Below are positions 16,968-26,432 of a stretch of DNA of 64,000 nucleotides, piece by piece (within the stretch, counting starts at the first letter, position 1; each line of letters starts with the position of its first letter). The position numbers were made by a program, and so were the translations under genes. Source of the stretch: Sphingomonas kyeonggiensis (GTDB taxonomy: Bacteria; Pseudomonadota; Alphaproteobacteria; Sphingomonadales; Sphingomonadaceae); the NCBI RefSeq assembly GCF_030812785.1, contig NZ_JAUSTJ010000003.1, forward strand, positions 558,001 to 622,000. The letters are read 5' to 3'. Under the pieces are notes generated by a model. It searched no databases and had not been told where the DNA came from. It saw only the letters and a program-made list of their open reading frames with translations.

Positions 16968-18770
16968 ATGGCCGGGGCCGGTGGAGTCGAAGCGAAGCGC
17001 ACCAATTTGCGGTCGCGCGCCTGGTTCGACGACCCCTCCAACCCCGACATGACAGCGCTGTACGTAGAGCGCTACCTCAACTTCGGCATCAGCCTGGAGG
17101 AGCTGCAGTCGGGCCGGCCGATCATCGGCATCGCCCAGACCGGCAGCGACCTGACGCCGTGCAACCGCCACCATCTCGAGCTCGCCAAGCGGGTGCGCGA
17201 AGGCATCCGCGACGCAGGCGGCATCGCGCTCGAATTCCCGACCCACCCGATCCAGGAGACCGGCAAGCGCCCGACCGCCGGGCTCGACCGCAACCTGCAG
17301 TACCTCAGCCTGGTCGAGGCGATCTTCGGCTATCCGATGGACGGCGTCGTCATGACCATCGGTTGCGACAAGACCACCCCGGCCTGCCTGATGGCGGCGG
17401 CGACGGTGAACATCCCGGCGATCGCTTTGTCGGTCGGCCCGATGCTCAACGGCTGGTTCAAGGGCGAGCGCACGGGCTCCGGCACGATCGTGTGGAAGGC
17501 GCGCGAGATGCTCGCGGCCGGCGAGATCGATTACAAGGGCTTCATCGAGCTGGTCGCCAGCTCGGCGCCGTCGACCGGCTGGTGCAACACCATGGGCACC
17601 GCGACGACGATGAACTCGCTGACCGAGGCGCTGGGCATGTCGCTCCCCGGTTCGGCGGCGATCCCCGCGCCCTATCGCGACCGCGCCGAATGCGCCTATC
17701 ACACCGGCGTGCAGATCGTCGAAATGGTGCATGCCGACCGCAAGCCCTCCGACATCCTGACGCGCGAGGCGTTCCTCAATGCGATCCGCGTCAATTCGGC
17801 GATCGGCGGATCGACCAATGCACCAATCCATCTCAACGCAATCGCCCGCCATATCGGTGTCGAGCTGAGCCTGGCAGACTGGGAAGCACATGGCGCCGAC
17901 GTGCCGCTGGTGGTGAACCTGCAGCCGGCGGGCAAATATCTGGGCGAGGACTTCTATCGGGCCGGCGGCGTGCCTGCGGTGATGGGGCAGCTGTTCCGGG
18001 CCGGCATGCTCGACGGCAGCGCGCTGACCGCCAATGGCAAGACGGTGGAGGAGAATATCGGCACTGCCACTGCGAGCGACGCCGATGTGATCTACCCGCT
18101 CGACGCGCCGCTCAAGCAGGCAGCGGGCCTGACCGTGCTTTCGGGCAATCTGTTCGACAATGCGGTGATGAAGCTGAGCGTGCTCTCGGACGAGTTCCGC
18201 AACCGCTATCTGTCCGACCCCGAGAACCCCGATGCGTTCGAGGGCACCGCGATCGTGTTCGACGGGCCGGAGGATTATCATCGCCGCATCGACGATCCCG
18301 CGCTCGGTGCCGACGATCATTCGATCCTGATCATGCGCGGGGCCGGGCCGGTCGGCTATCCGGGCGGTGCCGAGGTGGTCAACATGCGCCCACCGGTGGC
18401 GCTGATCCGCGCCGGCGTGCATGCGCTGCCCTGCCTGGGCGATGGTCGCCAGTCGGGTACCAGTGGCTCGCCTTCGATCCTCAACGCGGCGCCCGAGGCG
18501 GCGGTGGGCGGCGGCCTTGCGCTGGTGAGGACCGGGGACCGCATCCGCATCGACCTGAAGAACCGCACCGCCGACATGCTGGTCGATGACGCGGAGCTGG
18601 CCGCGCGCCGTGCCGCGCTGGCGATCGACTATGTGCCCGAGGCGCAGACACCCTGGCAGGAGATCCACCGCGACCTGGTGGGCCAGTTCGATGGCGGTGC
18701 GGTGTTCGAGAATGCCGTGAAGTACCAGCGCATCGCGCAGAAATACGGCGTGCCCCGGGATAGCCACTGA
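16968..18770 (+). CDS. IlvD/Edd-family aldonate dehydratase
   Basis: A 600-residue cytoplasmic [Fe-S] dehydratase. Three cysteines fit the cluster ligands of this family: Cys65 (DLTPCNRHH), Cys133 (TIGCDKTTPAC) and Cys206 (STGWCNTMGT); their spacing (68 and 73 residues) equals what I recall for Caulobacter xylonate dehydratase. The lysine in the CDKTTPAC region and the SGGSTNA-like IGGSTNAPIH segment are also present. It removes water from an aldonate to give 2-keto-3-deoxyaldonate. The stop and the lactonase start overlap by one base (TGATG). With a DgoK-type kinase and aldolase downstream, D-galactonate is the best guess; pentonates cannot be excluded. Confidence 0.9.
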   Translation: MAGAGGVEAKRTNLRSRAWFDDPSNPDMTALYVERYLNFGISLEELQSGRPIIGIAQTGSDLTPCNRHHLELAKRVREGIRDAGGIALEFPTHPIQETGKRPTAGLDRNLQYLSLVEAIFGYPMDGVVMTIGCDKTTPACLMAAATVNIPAIALSVGPMLNGWFKGERTGSGTIVWKAREMLAAGEIDYKGFIELVASSAPSTGWCNTMGTATTMNSLTEALGMSLPGSAAIPAPYRDRAECAYHTGVQIVEMVHADRKPSDILTREAFLNAIRVNSAIGGSTNAPIHLNAIARHIGVELSLADWEAHGADVPLVVNLQPAGKYLGEDFYRAGGVPAVMGQLFRAGMLDGSALTANGKTVEENIGTATASDADVIYPLDAPLKQAAGLTVLSGNLFDNAVMKLSVLSDEFRNRYLSDPENPDAFEGTAIVFDGPEDYHRRIDDPALGADDHSILIMRGAGPVGYPGGAEVVNMRPPVALIRAGVHALPCLGDGRQSGTSGSPSILNAAPEAAVGGGLALVRTGDRIRIDLKNRTADMLVDDAELAARRAALAIDYVPEAQTPWQEIHRDLVGQFDGGAVFENAVKYQRIAQKYGVPRDSH

Positions 18771-19624
18771 TGTCGCTCCTCCGCATCGTCGAGCGCGACC
18801 GGCGCGACCGGCTGGGCGAGGGGCCGCTCTGGTCTACCCGCGACAATGCGCTCTACTGGACCGACATCCTCTCGCACCGGCTGAACCGCCTGTCGCTGGA
18901 CAGTGGCGTGGTGCGCAGCTGGGAGTTCGACGAATATCTCGGCTGGGCCGTCGAGCGCGAGAAGGGCGGGCTGGTGCTGGGGCTCGGCCGCCGGTTCATG
19001 CGCTTCGATCCCGAGACCGGCGTGACCCGGGAAGTCGCCGCGCCCGAGCCGGACCGGTTCGGCAACCGGATCAACGATGCCAAGGCCGATCCGCAGGGGC
19101 GGATCTGGGCGGGCACCATGTCGATCAACTGCGCGGACCCGACGGGCAGCTTCTACCGGCTCGACACCGACGGCACCGCGACGCGGGTGGATGGCCCCTA
19201 TACGATCGCCAATGGTCCGGCGATTTCCGCGGACGGCAGTTTCCTGCTCCATACCGATACCGCGCTGGCGACGATCTTCCGCTTCGACATCCATGACGAC
19301 GGCTCGCTGGGGCCGCGCGCGCCGTTCATCACGTTCGAGCCCGAATGGGGCAATCCCGACGGCATGACCTTCGACGCCGAGGGCTGCCTGTGGGTCGCCT
19401 GCTGGGGCGGGAGCTGCGTGACGCGCTTCTCGCCCGAGGGCGTGCGCGAGCGCAGCATCGCGCTGCCGGCGAGCCAGATCACCAGCTGCACCTTCGCCGG
19501 GCCGGCGCTCGACCGTATGTTCGTCACATCGGCGAGCGACGGGGTGGACGAGCCCCAGGGCGGCGCATTGTTCGAGGTCGATCCGGGCTGCCGCGGCCTG
19601 GCGACCCAATACTATCGCGGTTGA
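18770..19624 (+). CDS. SMP-30/gluconolactonase-family aldonolactonase
   Basis: A 284-residue six-bladed propeller hydrolase of the SMP-30/Gnl/LRE family. Metal-site motifs visible are LGEGPLWS (Glu), NRINDAKADPQGRIWAGTM, IANGPAISADGSFLLHTDT and the late TSASDG segment. It should open the sugar lactone made by the dehydrogenase before dehydration. It starts at the ATG that shares one base with the dehydratase stop and is followed after 12 nt by the epimerase, so it sits inside the catabolic operon. There is no signal peptide, so it works in the cytoplasm. Confidence 0.9.
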   Translation: MSLLRIVERDRRDRLGEGPLWSTRDNALYWTDILSHRLNRLSLDSGVVRSWEFDEYLGWAVEREKGGLVLGLGRRFMRFDPETGVTREVAAPEPDRFGNRINDAKADPQGRIWAGTMSINCADPTGSFYRLDTDGTATRVDGPYTIANGPAISADGSFLLHTDTALATIFRFDIHDDGSLGPRAPFITFEPEWGNPDGMTFDAEGCLWVACWGGSCVTRFSPEGVRERSIALPASQITSCTFAGPALDRMFVTSASDGVDEPQGGALFEVDPGCRGLATQYYRG

Positions 19625-19636
19625 GGAGGAAAAGGG

Positions 19637-20791
19637 ATGACCCTGCGGAAGAACGCATTGCTTGTGGGAGCGGCGCTCGCCTGCGCTCTCGCATCGAATG
19701 CCGAGGCGGCGACCGCCAGGCGCGGCAGCTTCGGCAAGCTGCCCGACGGACGTTCGGTCGAGGCGGTGACGCTGTCGAACGCCAAGGGCGTCTCGGCGAA
19801 GATCATCGCCTGGGGCGCGACGATCCAGTCGGTGATCATGCCCGACCGCAACGGCAAGAAGGCCGATGTCGCGCTCGGCTATGACAGCATCGACCAGTAT
19901 CTCGCCAAGCCGCAATATTTCGGCCCGATCGTCGGCCGCTTCGGCAACCGCCTGGCGGCGGGGCGCTTCACGCTCGACGGCCAGACCTATCAGACCCCGG
20001 TGAATAACGGGAAGAATTCGCTGCACGGCGGCACCACCGGCTTCGACAAGGTGCTGTGGGACGTCGTCTCGGTGAAGAACGGCCCGACCGCCTCGGTGAC
20101 TTTGCGCTATGTCAGCCCGGACGGCGACCAGGGCTATCCCGGCACGATGACCGTGGACGCGACCTATTCGCTCGACGAGCAGAACAACCTGACGATCGAG
20201 TATAGCGCGACCACCGACAAGCTGACGATCGCGAACCTGACCAACCATGCCTATTGGAACCTGTCGGGCGAGGGCTCGTCCAACGGCGCGATGGGGCATG
20301 TCGTGACGATCCCGGCGCAGACCTATCTGCCGACCGACGACGGCGCGATCCCGACCGGCGAGTTCAAGCCAGTCGCCGGCACCGTGTTCGACTTCCGCAA
20401 GCCGACTGCGGTCGGGCTGCGCGTCCGCGACGCCAGCGACCAGCAGATCGTCTGGGGCCGCGGCTATGACCATAATTGGGTGATCGGCCGCGAAGTGACC
20501 AAGAGCCAGCACCTGATGGCGAAGGTCTATGACCCCGCATCGGGCCGCGGCTTCGAGCTGTGGTCGAACCAGCCGGGCCTGCAATTCTATTCGGGCAACT
20601 TCCTCGACGGCACGTCCTACGGCAAGTCGAAGAAGGTCTACCGCGAGGGCGATGCCATCGTGATGGAGCCGCAGATCTTCCCGGACTCGCCCAACCAGAA
20701 GGGCTTCCCGGACGCGCGCCTCGCGCCGGGCCAGACCTATCGCAACGTAATGACCTATCGCCTGACCACGGGTCAGGCGGCCAAGCGCTGA
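19637..20791 (+). CDS. galM: aldose 1-epimerase, periplasmic
   Basis: A 384-residue galactose mutarotase. A signal peptide ends near AEAATA, so unlike the E. coli enzyme it should act in the periplasm. Family motifs are GRFGNRLAAGRF, the catalytic-His segment NSLHGGTTGFDK, the second His motif NLTNHAYWNLSGEG, and the catalytic Glu in VMEPQIFPDSPNQKGF. It interconverts alpha and beta sugar anomers before uptake. The gaggagg-type ribosome site lies in the 12-nt gap to the lactonase. Its place in the cluster supports galactose, although these enzymes also take glucose and arabinose. Confidence 0.9.
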   Translation: MTLRKNALLVGAALACALASNAEAATARRGSFGKLPDGRSVEAVTLSNAKGVSAKIIAWGATIQSVIMPDRNGKKADVALGYDSIDQYLAKPQYFGPIVGRFGNRLAAGRFTLDGQTYQTPVNNGKNSLHGGTTGFDKVLWDVVSVKNGPTASVTLRYVSPDGDQGYPGTMTVDATYSLDEQNNLTIEYSATTDKLTIANLTNHAYWNLSGEGSSNGAMGHVVTIPAQTYLPTDDGAIPTGEFKPVAGTVFDFRKPTAVGLRVRDASDQQIVWGRGYDHNWVIGREVTKSQHLMAKVYDPASGRGFELWSNQPGLQFYSGNFLDGTSYGKSKKVYREGDAIVMEPQIFPDSPNQKGFPDARLAPGQTYRNVMTYRLTTGQAAKR

Positions 20792-20802
20792 GAGAGGATG
20801 CA

Positions 20803-21942
20803 ATGAAGACCAGAATCCTGTTCCTCGCCGCGACGATGCTCGCGGCGACCCCGGCCATGGCACGCGACCAGTGGACCGCCGCCCAGGCGAACGCCTGGCA
20901 CGCCAGGCAGCCCTGGCAGGTCGGCGCCAACTACACGCCGGCCACCGCGATCAACCAGCTCGAGATGTTCCAGGCCGAGACCTGGGATCCCAAGCGCATC
21001 GACCTCGAGCTCGGCTGGGCCGAGGCGATGGGGATGAACGTGATGCGGGTGAACCTGCACCACCTGCTGTGGGAAACCGACGCCGCCGGCCTGAAGCGCC
21101 GGATGGACGAGTTCATGACGATCGCGGCGAAGCACAAGATCAAGACGCTGTGGATCTTCTTCGACAGCTGCTGGGATCCGAACCCGGTCGCCGGGCCGCA
21201 GCATCCGCCGATCCCGGGCGTGCACAATTCGGGCTCGGTCCAGTCGCCGGGCGAGGCGCGGCTCAAGGACGTGTCGCAGTATGGCAAGCTCGAGGCCTAT
21301 GTGAAGGACCTGGTGACGACCTTCGCCAAGGACGAGCGCGTGATCGGCTGGGACGTCTGGAACGAGCCGAACAATGGGGGCGGCGGCAGCTACAAGCCGA
21401 CCAAGGACAAGAACAAATACGTTGCGACGCTGCTCCCGCGGATGTTCGCGGCGGCGCGCTCGGCCGATCCGATCCAGCCGCTCACCTCGGGCGTGTGGAT
21501 CGGCGAGAATTGGGACGACCAGAGCAAGCTCGACGCGGTCGAGAAAATCCAGATCGCCGAATCCGACGTGCTGAGCTTCCACGACTATAACTGGCCCGAG
21601 ACTTTCGAGAAGCGGGCCAGGCAGATGCTCAGCTATGGCCGCCCGGTGTGGTGCACCGAGTATATGGCGCGGGGCAACGGCTCGACCTTCGACGGCTCGC
21701 TGCCGATCGCGAAGAAGCTCAACATCGCGATGTACAATTGGGGCTTCGTCGACGGGAAGATGCAGACGCGCCTGCCCTGGGACAGCTGGAAGAAGCCCTA
21801 TACCTTCGACGAGCCGACCATCTGGTTCCACGACATCCTGTATTTCGACGGCAGGCCCTATCGCCAGGCCGAGGTCGACCTGATCAAGCGGATGTCGGCG
21901 GCGCCCAAGGGCGTGGTTCCGGCGGCTCCGGCCGCGAAGTAA
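20803..21942 (+). CDS. exported clan GH-A glycoside hydrolase (cellulase-like)
   Basis: A 379-residue protein with signal peptide (ends AMARD). The barrel motifs are RVNLHHLLWE, IGWDVWNEPNN with Glu188 as acid/base, and PVWCTEYMARG with Glu286 as nucleophile, which is the GH5/GH-A pattern. The start is the ATG at 20803 with agagagg 6-9 nt upstream; the open frame extends back into galM but lacks a ribosome site. It is 11 nt after galM and overlaps the next gene by one base (TAATG). In a galactose operon an endo-galactanase or xylanase-like role is possible; substrate is not visible from sequence. Confidence 0.82.
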   Translation: MKTRILFLAATMLAATPAMARDQWTAAQANAWHARQPWQVGANYTPATAINQLEMFQAETWDPKRIDLELGWAEAMGMNVMRVNLHHLLWETDAAGLKRRMDEFMTIAAKHKIKTLWIFFDSCWDPNPVAGPQHPPIPGVHNSGSVQSPGEARLKDVSQYGKLEAYVKDLVTTFAKDERVIGWDVWNEPNNGGGGSYKPTKDKNKYVATLLPRMFAAARSADPIQPLTSGVWIGENWDDQSKLDAVEKIQIAESDVLSFHDYNWPETFEKRARQMLSYGRPVWCTEYMARGNGSTFDGSLPIAKKLNIAMYNWGFVDGKMQTRLPWDSWKKPYTFDEPTIWFHDILYFDGRPYRQAEVDLIKRMSAAPKGVVPAAPAAK

Positions 21943-22868
21943 TGCGGCACCTGGTGAAGGCGGCGCTGGCGGGGTTCGTCCTCGCTGCGCTGCCCGCGCA
22001 TGCCCAGGACGCGCCTTCCTTCTTCGACGGCGCCGATCCCGACTTCGAGGTCGCGGAAGGGCAATATTGGCTCTACCCGACCTTTGGCGAGAAGACCCTG
22101 GTCGCCTGGCATTCGCTCGACATGCAGAAATGGGAGAAGGGGCCCGTCCTCCTCGACCACAGCATGATCCCGTGGATCGATGACGACAAGGCGCCCGAGC
22201 ATCGGCTCTGGGCGCCCGACATGGTCCGCGCGAACGGGCGCTATTATTTCTATTACTCGATCGGACCGCAGAACCCGACACCGAGCCGCATCGGCGTGGC
22301 GACCTGTGAGGGGCCGGCGGGGCCGTGCAAGGACAGCGGCAAGCCGCTGGTCAATGACGGCGGCCCTGGCTTCGAGGCGATCGATCCGGCGGTGTTCGTC
22401 GATCCCAGGAGCGGCAAGCGCTACCTCTATGCCGGCGGCAGCGCCGGGGCGACGCTGCGCGTGTGGCTGCTCAAGCCCGACATGGTCAGCATCGATCGCG
22501 AAGTGAAGGTGAAGACCCCGCCGCACTTCACCGAGGGCTCGTTCCTGTTCGAGCGCAAGGGCATTTATTACCTGTCCTACTCGTCGGGCAATTTCCGCGA
22601 CACGACCTATTCGGTGCACTACGCCACGGCGTCGACGCCGGTGGGGCCGTGGAAGTATCGCGGGGCGATCCTGGTGAGCGACGCCAAGTACAAGGGGCCG
22701 GGCCACCACGCCTTCCTGCGCGATCCCAAGGACGGGCGCTGGTACATCGCCTATCATCGCTGGGAAGGACAGCCGCACGACGGCCCCTATACCGGCTCGC
22801 GCCGGGTGGCGATAACCGGGGTGACCTTCGGCAAGGACGGCTCGATCCTGCCGATCAAGATGGACTGA
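21942..22868 (+). CDS. GH43-family glycosidase, exported
   Basis: A 308-residue five-bladed propeller with signal peptide (ends AHAQD). Likely catalytic residues are the base in GADPDF (Asp32 or Asp34), the pKa modulator in EAIDPAVF (Asp148) and the acid in PHFTEGSFLF (Glu198), the classic GH43 triad order. RLWAPDMVRANGRYYFYYS is also typical. The ATG shares one base with the stop of the preceding glycosidase. GH43 enzymes include arabinofuranosidases, xylosidases and exo-1,3-galactanases; the last would suit the galactonate pathway, but this is inference. A palindromic repeat follows it. Confidence 0.88.
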   Translation: MRHLVKAALAGFVLAALPAHAQDAPSFFDGADPDFEVAEGQYWLYPTFGEKTLVAWHSLDMQKWEKGPVLLDHSMIPWIDDDKAPEHRLWAPDMVRANGRYYFYYSIGPQNPTPSRIGVATCEGPAGPCKDSGKPLVNDGGPGFEAIDPAVFVDPRSGKRYLYAGGSAGATLRVWLLKPDMVSIDREVKVKTPPHFTEGSFLFERKGIYYLSYSSGNFRDTTYSVHYATASTPVGPWKYRGAILVSDAKYKGPGHHAFLRDPKDGRWYIAYHRWEGQPHDGPYTGSRRVAITGVTFGKDGSILPIKMD

Positions 22869-22896
22869 GATGGAGAAGGGGCGCCGGCCCCTCCTG

Positions 22897-23003
22897 CGTC
22901 ACCCCGGCCTTGTGCCGGGGTCCACTAAGCCTCCCGTCATGCGGGTGAGCCTCTTGTCCATGACTCGCCTCCCGGTGGACCCCGCCACAAGGCCGGGGTG
23001 ACG
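22897..23003. repeat. inverted repeat of the cgtcaccccggcc family
   Basis: Left arm 22897-22923 and right arm 22977-23003 match except one base (ccccgcc against ccccggc). It separates the convergent GH43 and gntR genes and may act as a bidirectional terminator. Confidence 0.85.
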
Positions 23004-23036
23004 GATTTGGCGGGGGCCAGTCCTGGCCTGGAGAGT

Positions 23037-23771
23037 TCAGCCCGCGGTGTTCTCGTAAGTATCGATCAACTCGAGCACGTCGGAGATCAGCGCGCGCATG
23101 GCGATGCGGGCGGCATCGGGATCGCGGGCCTTGATCGCCTCGAGCACGCGGCCGTGATCGGCGACATTGGCGGTGCGGCCCTTCACCCGGTTGGTGAAGC
23201 GGATCGAGGTGCGCAGCGCGGTGCCGACCACGTCGCGGAACTGGACGTAGAAGGGATTGCCCGAGGCGCGCAGGATCGAGACGTGGAAGGCGATGTCGGC
23301 CTCCAGCGTGTCGTCCAGGCCCTTCTCGGCGGCTTCCATGCGGGCGAGGCCCTCGCCGATCACGGTGATGTCGCCATCGTCGGCAAAACGTGCGGCGAGC
23401 GCGGCGGCTTCGGGCTCGATCGCGACGCGGAGCTGGTTGAACTGCTTGAGCAGGTCGACCGAGAATTGCCGCTCGAGCAGCCAGCGCAGCACATCGGTGT
23501 CGAACAGGTTCCAGGAAGAGGTCGGCTCGACCACCGTGCCCTGGCGCGGGCGGGCGCTGAGCAGGCCCTTGGCAGTGAGCATCTTCACCGCCTCGCGTGT
23601 AACCGAGCGGCTGACGCCGTGCTGCTTGGTCAGCTCGGCTTCGGTGGGGAAGGGCTGGCTCTCATACTGGCCGGTGACGATCGCCCGGCCGAGCCGGTCG
23701 AGCAGGCCATAGGTGAGGTTGCGGCCAAGCTGGGGACGCATCTCGTCACTAGACCGGGATAAAGACGTTGC
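23037..23771 (-). CDS. GntR-family transcription regulator, FCD subfamily
   Basis: About 244 residues. The winged helix-turn-helix (FPTEAELTKQHGVSRSVTREAVKML, broken here only by reading) lies near the N-terminus and a helical FCD ligand domain follows, with metal-ligand-like residues EADIAFHVSIL and the late DHGRVLEAI His. This fold usually binds an organic or sugar acid. I prefer the GTG at 23771 (aagga upstream); ATG at 23741 is an alternative and the frame opens further to a TTG at 23864. It is divergent from the symporter and sits inside the sugar-acid cluster, so it is the best candidate for the TAYGATA-binding local regulator, probably released by a pathway intermediate. Confidence 0.88.
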   Translation of the reverse strand, partial: ATSLSRSSDEMRPQLGRNLTYGLLDRLGRAIVTGQYESQPFPTEAELTKQHGVSRSVTREAVKMLTAKGLLSARPRQGTVVEPTSSWNLFDTDVLRWLLERQFSVDLLKQFNQLRVAIEPEAAALAARFADDGDITVIGEGLARMEAAEKGLDDTLEADIAFHVSILRASGNPFYVQFRDVVGTALRTSIRFTNRVKGRTANVADHGRVLEAIKARDPDAARIAMRALISDVLELIDTYENTAG

Positions 23772-23865
23772 CACGCGCGGGTTTTCCTTTTCTGTCGAGG
23801 CGACGATCGTCGCTTGCCCTCTGCTTCCTAGCTCTATCCCAAACTCGTAGCTAGACAAGACCAAT

Positions 23866-23880
23866 TAATACGATAAATGA
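23866..23880. promoter_or_regulatory. TACGATA operator-like site between gntR and symporter
   Basis: taatacgataaatga in the 157-nt gntR/symporter divergent gap carries the same TAYGATA core as sites at 10602, 16864 and 27112. It is preceded by aagaccaatt, whose reverse complement aattggtc also occurs at 10565-10572 upstream of the TonB receptor. Confidence 0.5.
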
Positions 23881-23928
23881 ACCATCAAGGCCGCCCAATA
23901 GCGCGCGGCGCTGAGGGAGGGAGTGCCC

Positions 23929-25572
23929 GTGACAAGTCTGTCGCAAATCGACCTGATCGTGGTCGTTATCTACGCCATCGGAATCTTCGGCCTTGCGCAA
24001 TGGGTTAGCCGCGAGAAAGCGGGCCATGCCAAGGATACGTCGGATTATTTCCTCGCCTCCAAGGCGCTGCCCTGGTGGGCGATCGGCGCGTCGCTGATCG
24101 CGGCGAATATTTCTGCCGAGCAGATCGTCGGCATGGCCGGATCGGGCTACAAGATCGGCCTGGCGATCGCATCCTATGAATGGATGGCGGCGCTCACGCT
24201 GCTGATCGTCGGCAAATATTTCCTGCCGATCTTCCTCAAGAACCAGATCTACACCATGCCGCAGTTCCTCGAGCAGCGGTATGGCAAGGTGCTGCCGGTG
24301 CTGATGGCGGTGTTCTGGCTCGCGCTCTACGTGTTCGTGAACCTGACCTCGATCATCTGGCTCGGCTCGATCGCGGTGCACAAGGTGGCGGGCGTCGACC
24401 AGACCGCGGCGCTGATCGGGCTCGGCGGCTTCGCTTTGCTCTACCAGCTCTATGGTGGCCTGAAGGCCGTGGCGCTGACCGACATCGTCCAGGTGACGCT
24501 GCTGGTGATGGGCGGGCTGATCGTCTCGTACCTGACACTCGACCAGATCGGCGGCGGGCAGGGCGTGTTCGCCGGCTTCCACACGCTGATGAACGCGCAT
24601 CCCGAGAAGTTCGACATGATCCTCTCGCCGGACAATCCCTATTACAAGGACCTGCCCGGCATCGCCGTGCTGGTTGGCGGCATGTGGATCGCGAACCTGA
24701 GTTATTGGGGTTTCAACCAGTATATCATCCAGCGCGCGCTGGCCGCGAAGAGCCTGGGTGAGGCGCAGAAGGGCATCACGCTCGCGGCGTACCTCAAGCT
24801 GCTCATGCCGGTGATCATCGTGCTGCCGGGTATCGCCGCGGTGATGCTTGCGCCGAACCTGGCGGTGGGCGACGAAGCCTATCCGACGATGCTCAAGCTG
24901 CTGCCGCCGGGCCTGCTCGGCCTGGTCTTTGCGGCGCTGGTCGCGGCGATCATCGCGTCGACCGCCTCCAAGATCAATTCGATCGGCACGATCTTCACCC
25001 TCGACCTCTACGCCAAGGCCCGGGGGATCAACACGCGCGGTGAGAACGGCACCGGCAAGACCGGGCAGGAAAAGCATCTCGTGCTGGTCGGCCGCATCGT
25101 CGCCGCGGTCGCGGTGGTGATCGCGATCATCGCCGCCAGGCCGCTGATCGGCCAGTCGGACCAGGCCTTCCAGTTCATCCAGGAATTTTCGGGCTTCTTC
25201 ACCCCGGGGATCACCGTGATCTTCCTGCTCGGCCTGTTCTGGAAGCGGGCGACCGAAGCGGGCGCGATCGTCGCGGCGGTGACGTCGGTGGTGCTGTCGT
25301 TCGTGCTGAAGTCGATCATTAGTATCGAGCATCCCGCGGCCTATATTCCGCAGGCACTCAACACCTGGCTGTTCCCCTTCATGAACCGCATGCTGTTCGT
25401 CTTCCTGGTCAGTCTGGCGCTGGCGATGATCGTGAGCCTGGCCTTCAAGGGGCGCGGCGACGCCAACCGCGTGACCATGGAGGACGTGAGCTTCAAGACG
25501 CCGAACGTTTTCAACGTGGCGGGCGTGGGCGTTATCCTGATCCTCATCGCGCTGTACGCGGTGTGGTGGTGA
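23929..25572 (+). CDS. sodium:solute symporter (SGLT-like)
   Basis: A 547-residue inner-membrane protein of the solute:sodium symporter family with about 14 hydrophobic segments. Typical family stretches are GIGFFGLAQW-like IGIFGLAQWVSREK at the start, SLIAANISAEQIVGMAGSGY, and the AAIIASTASKINSIGTIFTLDLY segment that contains the conserved second-sodium-site Ser region. I take GTG 23929, 8 nt after ggaggg; GTG 23923 would be too near the ribosome site. It overlaps the kinase start by 4 nt (GTGA). Likely role: sodium-driven uptake of galactose or a related sugar for the De Ley-Doudoroff enzymes. Confidence 0.92.
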   Translation: MTSLSQIDLIVVVIYAIGIFGLAQWVSREKAGHAKDTSDYFLASKALPWWAIGASLIAANISAEQIVGMAGSGYKIGLAIASYEWMAALTLLIVGKYFLPIFLKNQIYTMPQFLEQRYGKVLPVLMAVFWLALYVFVNLTSIIWLGSIAVHKVAGVDQTAALIGLGGFALLYQLYGGLKAVALTDIVQVTLLVMGGLIVSYLTLDQIGGGQGVFAGFHTLMNAHPEKFDMILSPDNPYYKDLPGIAVLVGGMWIANLSYWGFNQYIIQRALAAKSLGEAQKGITLAAYLKLLMPVIIVLPGIAAVMLAPNLAVGDEAYPTMLKLLPPGLLGLVFAALVAAIIASTASKINSIGTIFTLDLYAKARGINTRGENGTGKTGQEKHLVLVGRIVAAVAVVIAIIAARPLIGQSDQAFQFIQEFSGFFTPGITVIFLLGLFWKRATEAGAIVAAVTSVVLSFVLKSIISIEHPAAYIPQALNTWLFPFMNRMLFVFLVSLALAMIVSLAFKGRGDANRVTMEDVSFKTPNVFNVAGVGVILILIALYAVWW

Positions 25573-26432
25573 GCTTCTCCGGCACCTTCCTCGCCGTCGA
25601 CTGGGGGACGACCAATAGGCGCGTCTTCCTGGTCGAGGGCGGCCAGGTCGTCGGCACCGAGCGGGACGATCGCGGTGTCACCTCGGTCGGCGACTTCGCG
25701 GCAGAGGCGGCGGGGATCCGCGAGCGGTTCGGCGACCTGCCGATGCTGATGGCGGGCATGGTCGGATCGAATATCGGCTGGCAGGCGGCGCCCTATGTGC
25801 CCGCACCCGCCGGGATCGAGGACCTGGCTGCCAAGCTGCTGCGGATCGACGACCGCACCGCGATCGTCCCCGGCGTCTCGGTGACGGGGCCGGCGGACGT
25901 GATGCGGGGCGAGGAGGTTCAGTTGCTCGGCGCGGTTGCGGCCGGGCTGGTGCCGGGCGATTCGCTGCTCGCCCAGCCGGGCACGCACTGCAAATGGGCG
26001 GAGATGGAGGGCGGGCGCATCGCCGGCTTCACCACCGCGATGACCGGCGAGCTGTTCGCGCTGCTCCGCAAATATGGCCTGCTTTCCTCGCAGCTTAGCG
26101 ACGAGGTTAACCCCGGCCGGGCGTTCCTCGACGGGGTGGAGGAGGGGCGCAAGCGCGACCTTGCCGCCTCGCTGTTCGGCATCCGCGCCGCCAAGCTGCT
26201 GGGCGAGCGGGCCGATACCGACGCGGCGAGCTATGCCAGTGGGCTGCTGATCGGCAGCGACGTCGCCGCCCGGCTCGAGCGGGTGGGGCATGACGAAGTC
26301 CATATCCTCGCCGACCGCGTGCTCGGGGGCCTTTATGTCGCGGCGATCGAGGCGCATGGGCGCCGCGCCGTGCTGGTCGACAGCCACGCCGCCTTCATTG
26401 CCGGCATCATCGCAATCGGGAGAATATCGTGA
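25569..26432 (+). CDS. dgoK: 2-dehydro-3-deoxygalactonokinase
   Basis: About 287 residues of the DgoK family. The phosphate-binding start FLAVDWGTTNRRVFLV, then LMAGMVGSNIGW, VMRGEEVQLLGA and QPGTHCKWAEM are hallmark DgoK segments. It phosphorylates 2-keto-3-deoxygalactonate with ATP at C6. Three consecutive GTG codons (25563, 25566, 25569) could start it; the third gives a GTGA overlap with the symporter stop and I use it. It overlaps the aldolase start by 4 nt. Its presence, rather than a second dehydratase and a semialdehyde dehydrogenase, is what points to the De Ley-Doudoroff route and away from Weimberg pentose oxidation. Confidence 0.92.
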   Translation: MSFSGTFLAVDWGTTNRRVFLVEGGQVVGTERDDRGVTSVGDFAAEAAGIRERFGDLPMLMAGMVGSNIGWQAAPYVPAPAGIEDLAAKLLRIDDRTAIVPGVSVTGPADVMRGEEVQLLGAVAAGLVPGDSLLAQPGTHCKWAEMEGGRIAGFTTAMTGELFALLRKYGLLSSQLSDEVNPGRAFLDGVEEGRKRDLAASLFGIRAAKLLGERADTDAASYASGLLIGSDVAARLERVGHDEVHILADRVLGGLYVAAIEAHGRRAVLVDSHAAFIAGIIAIGRIS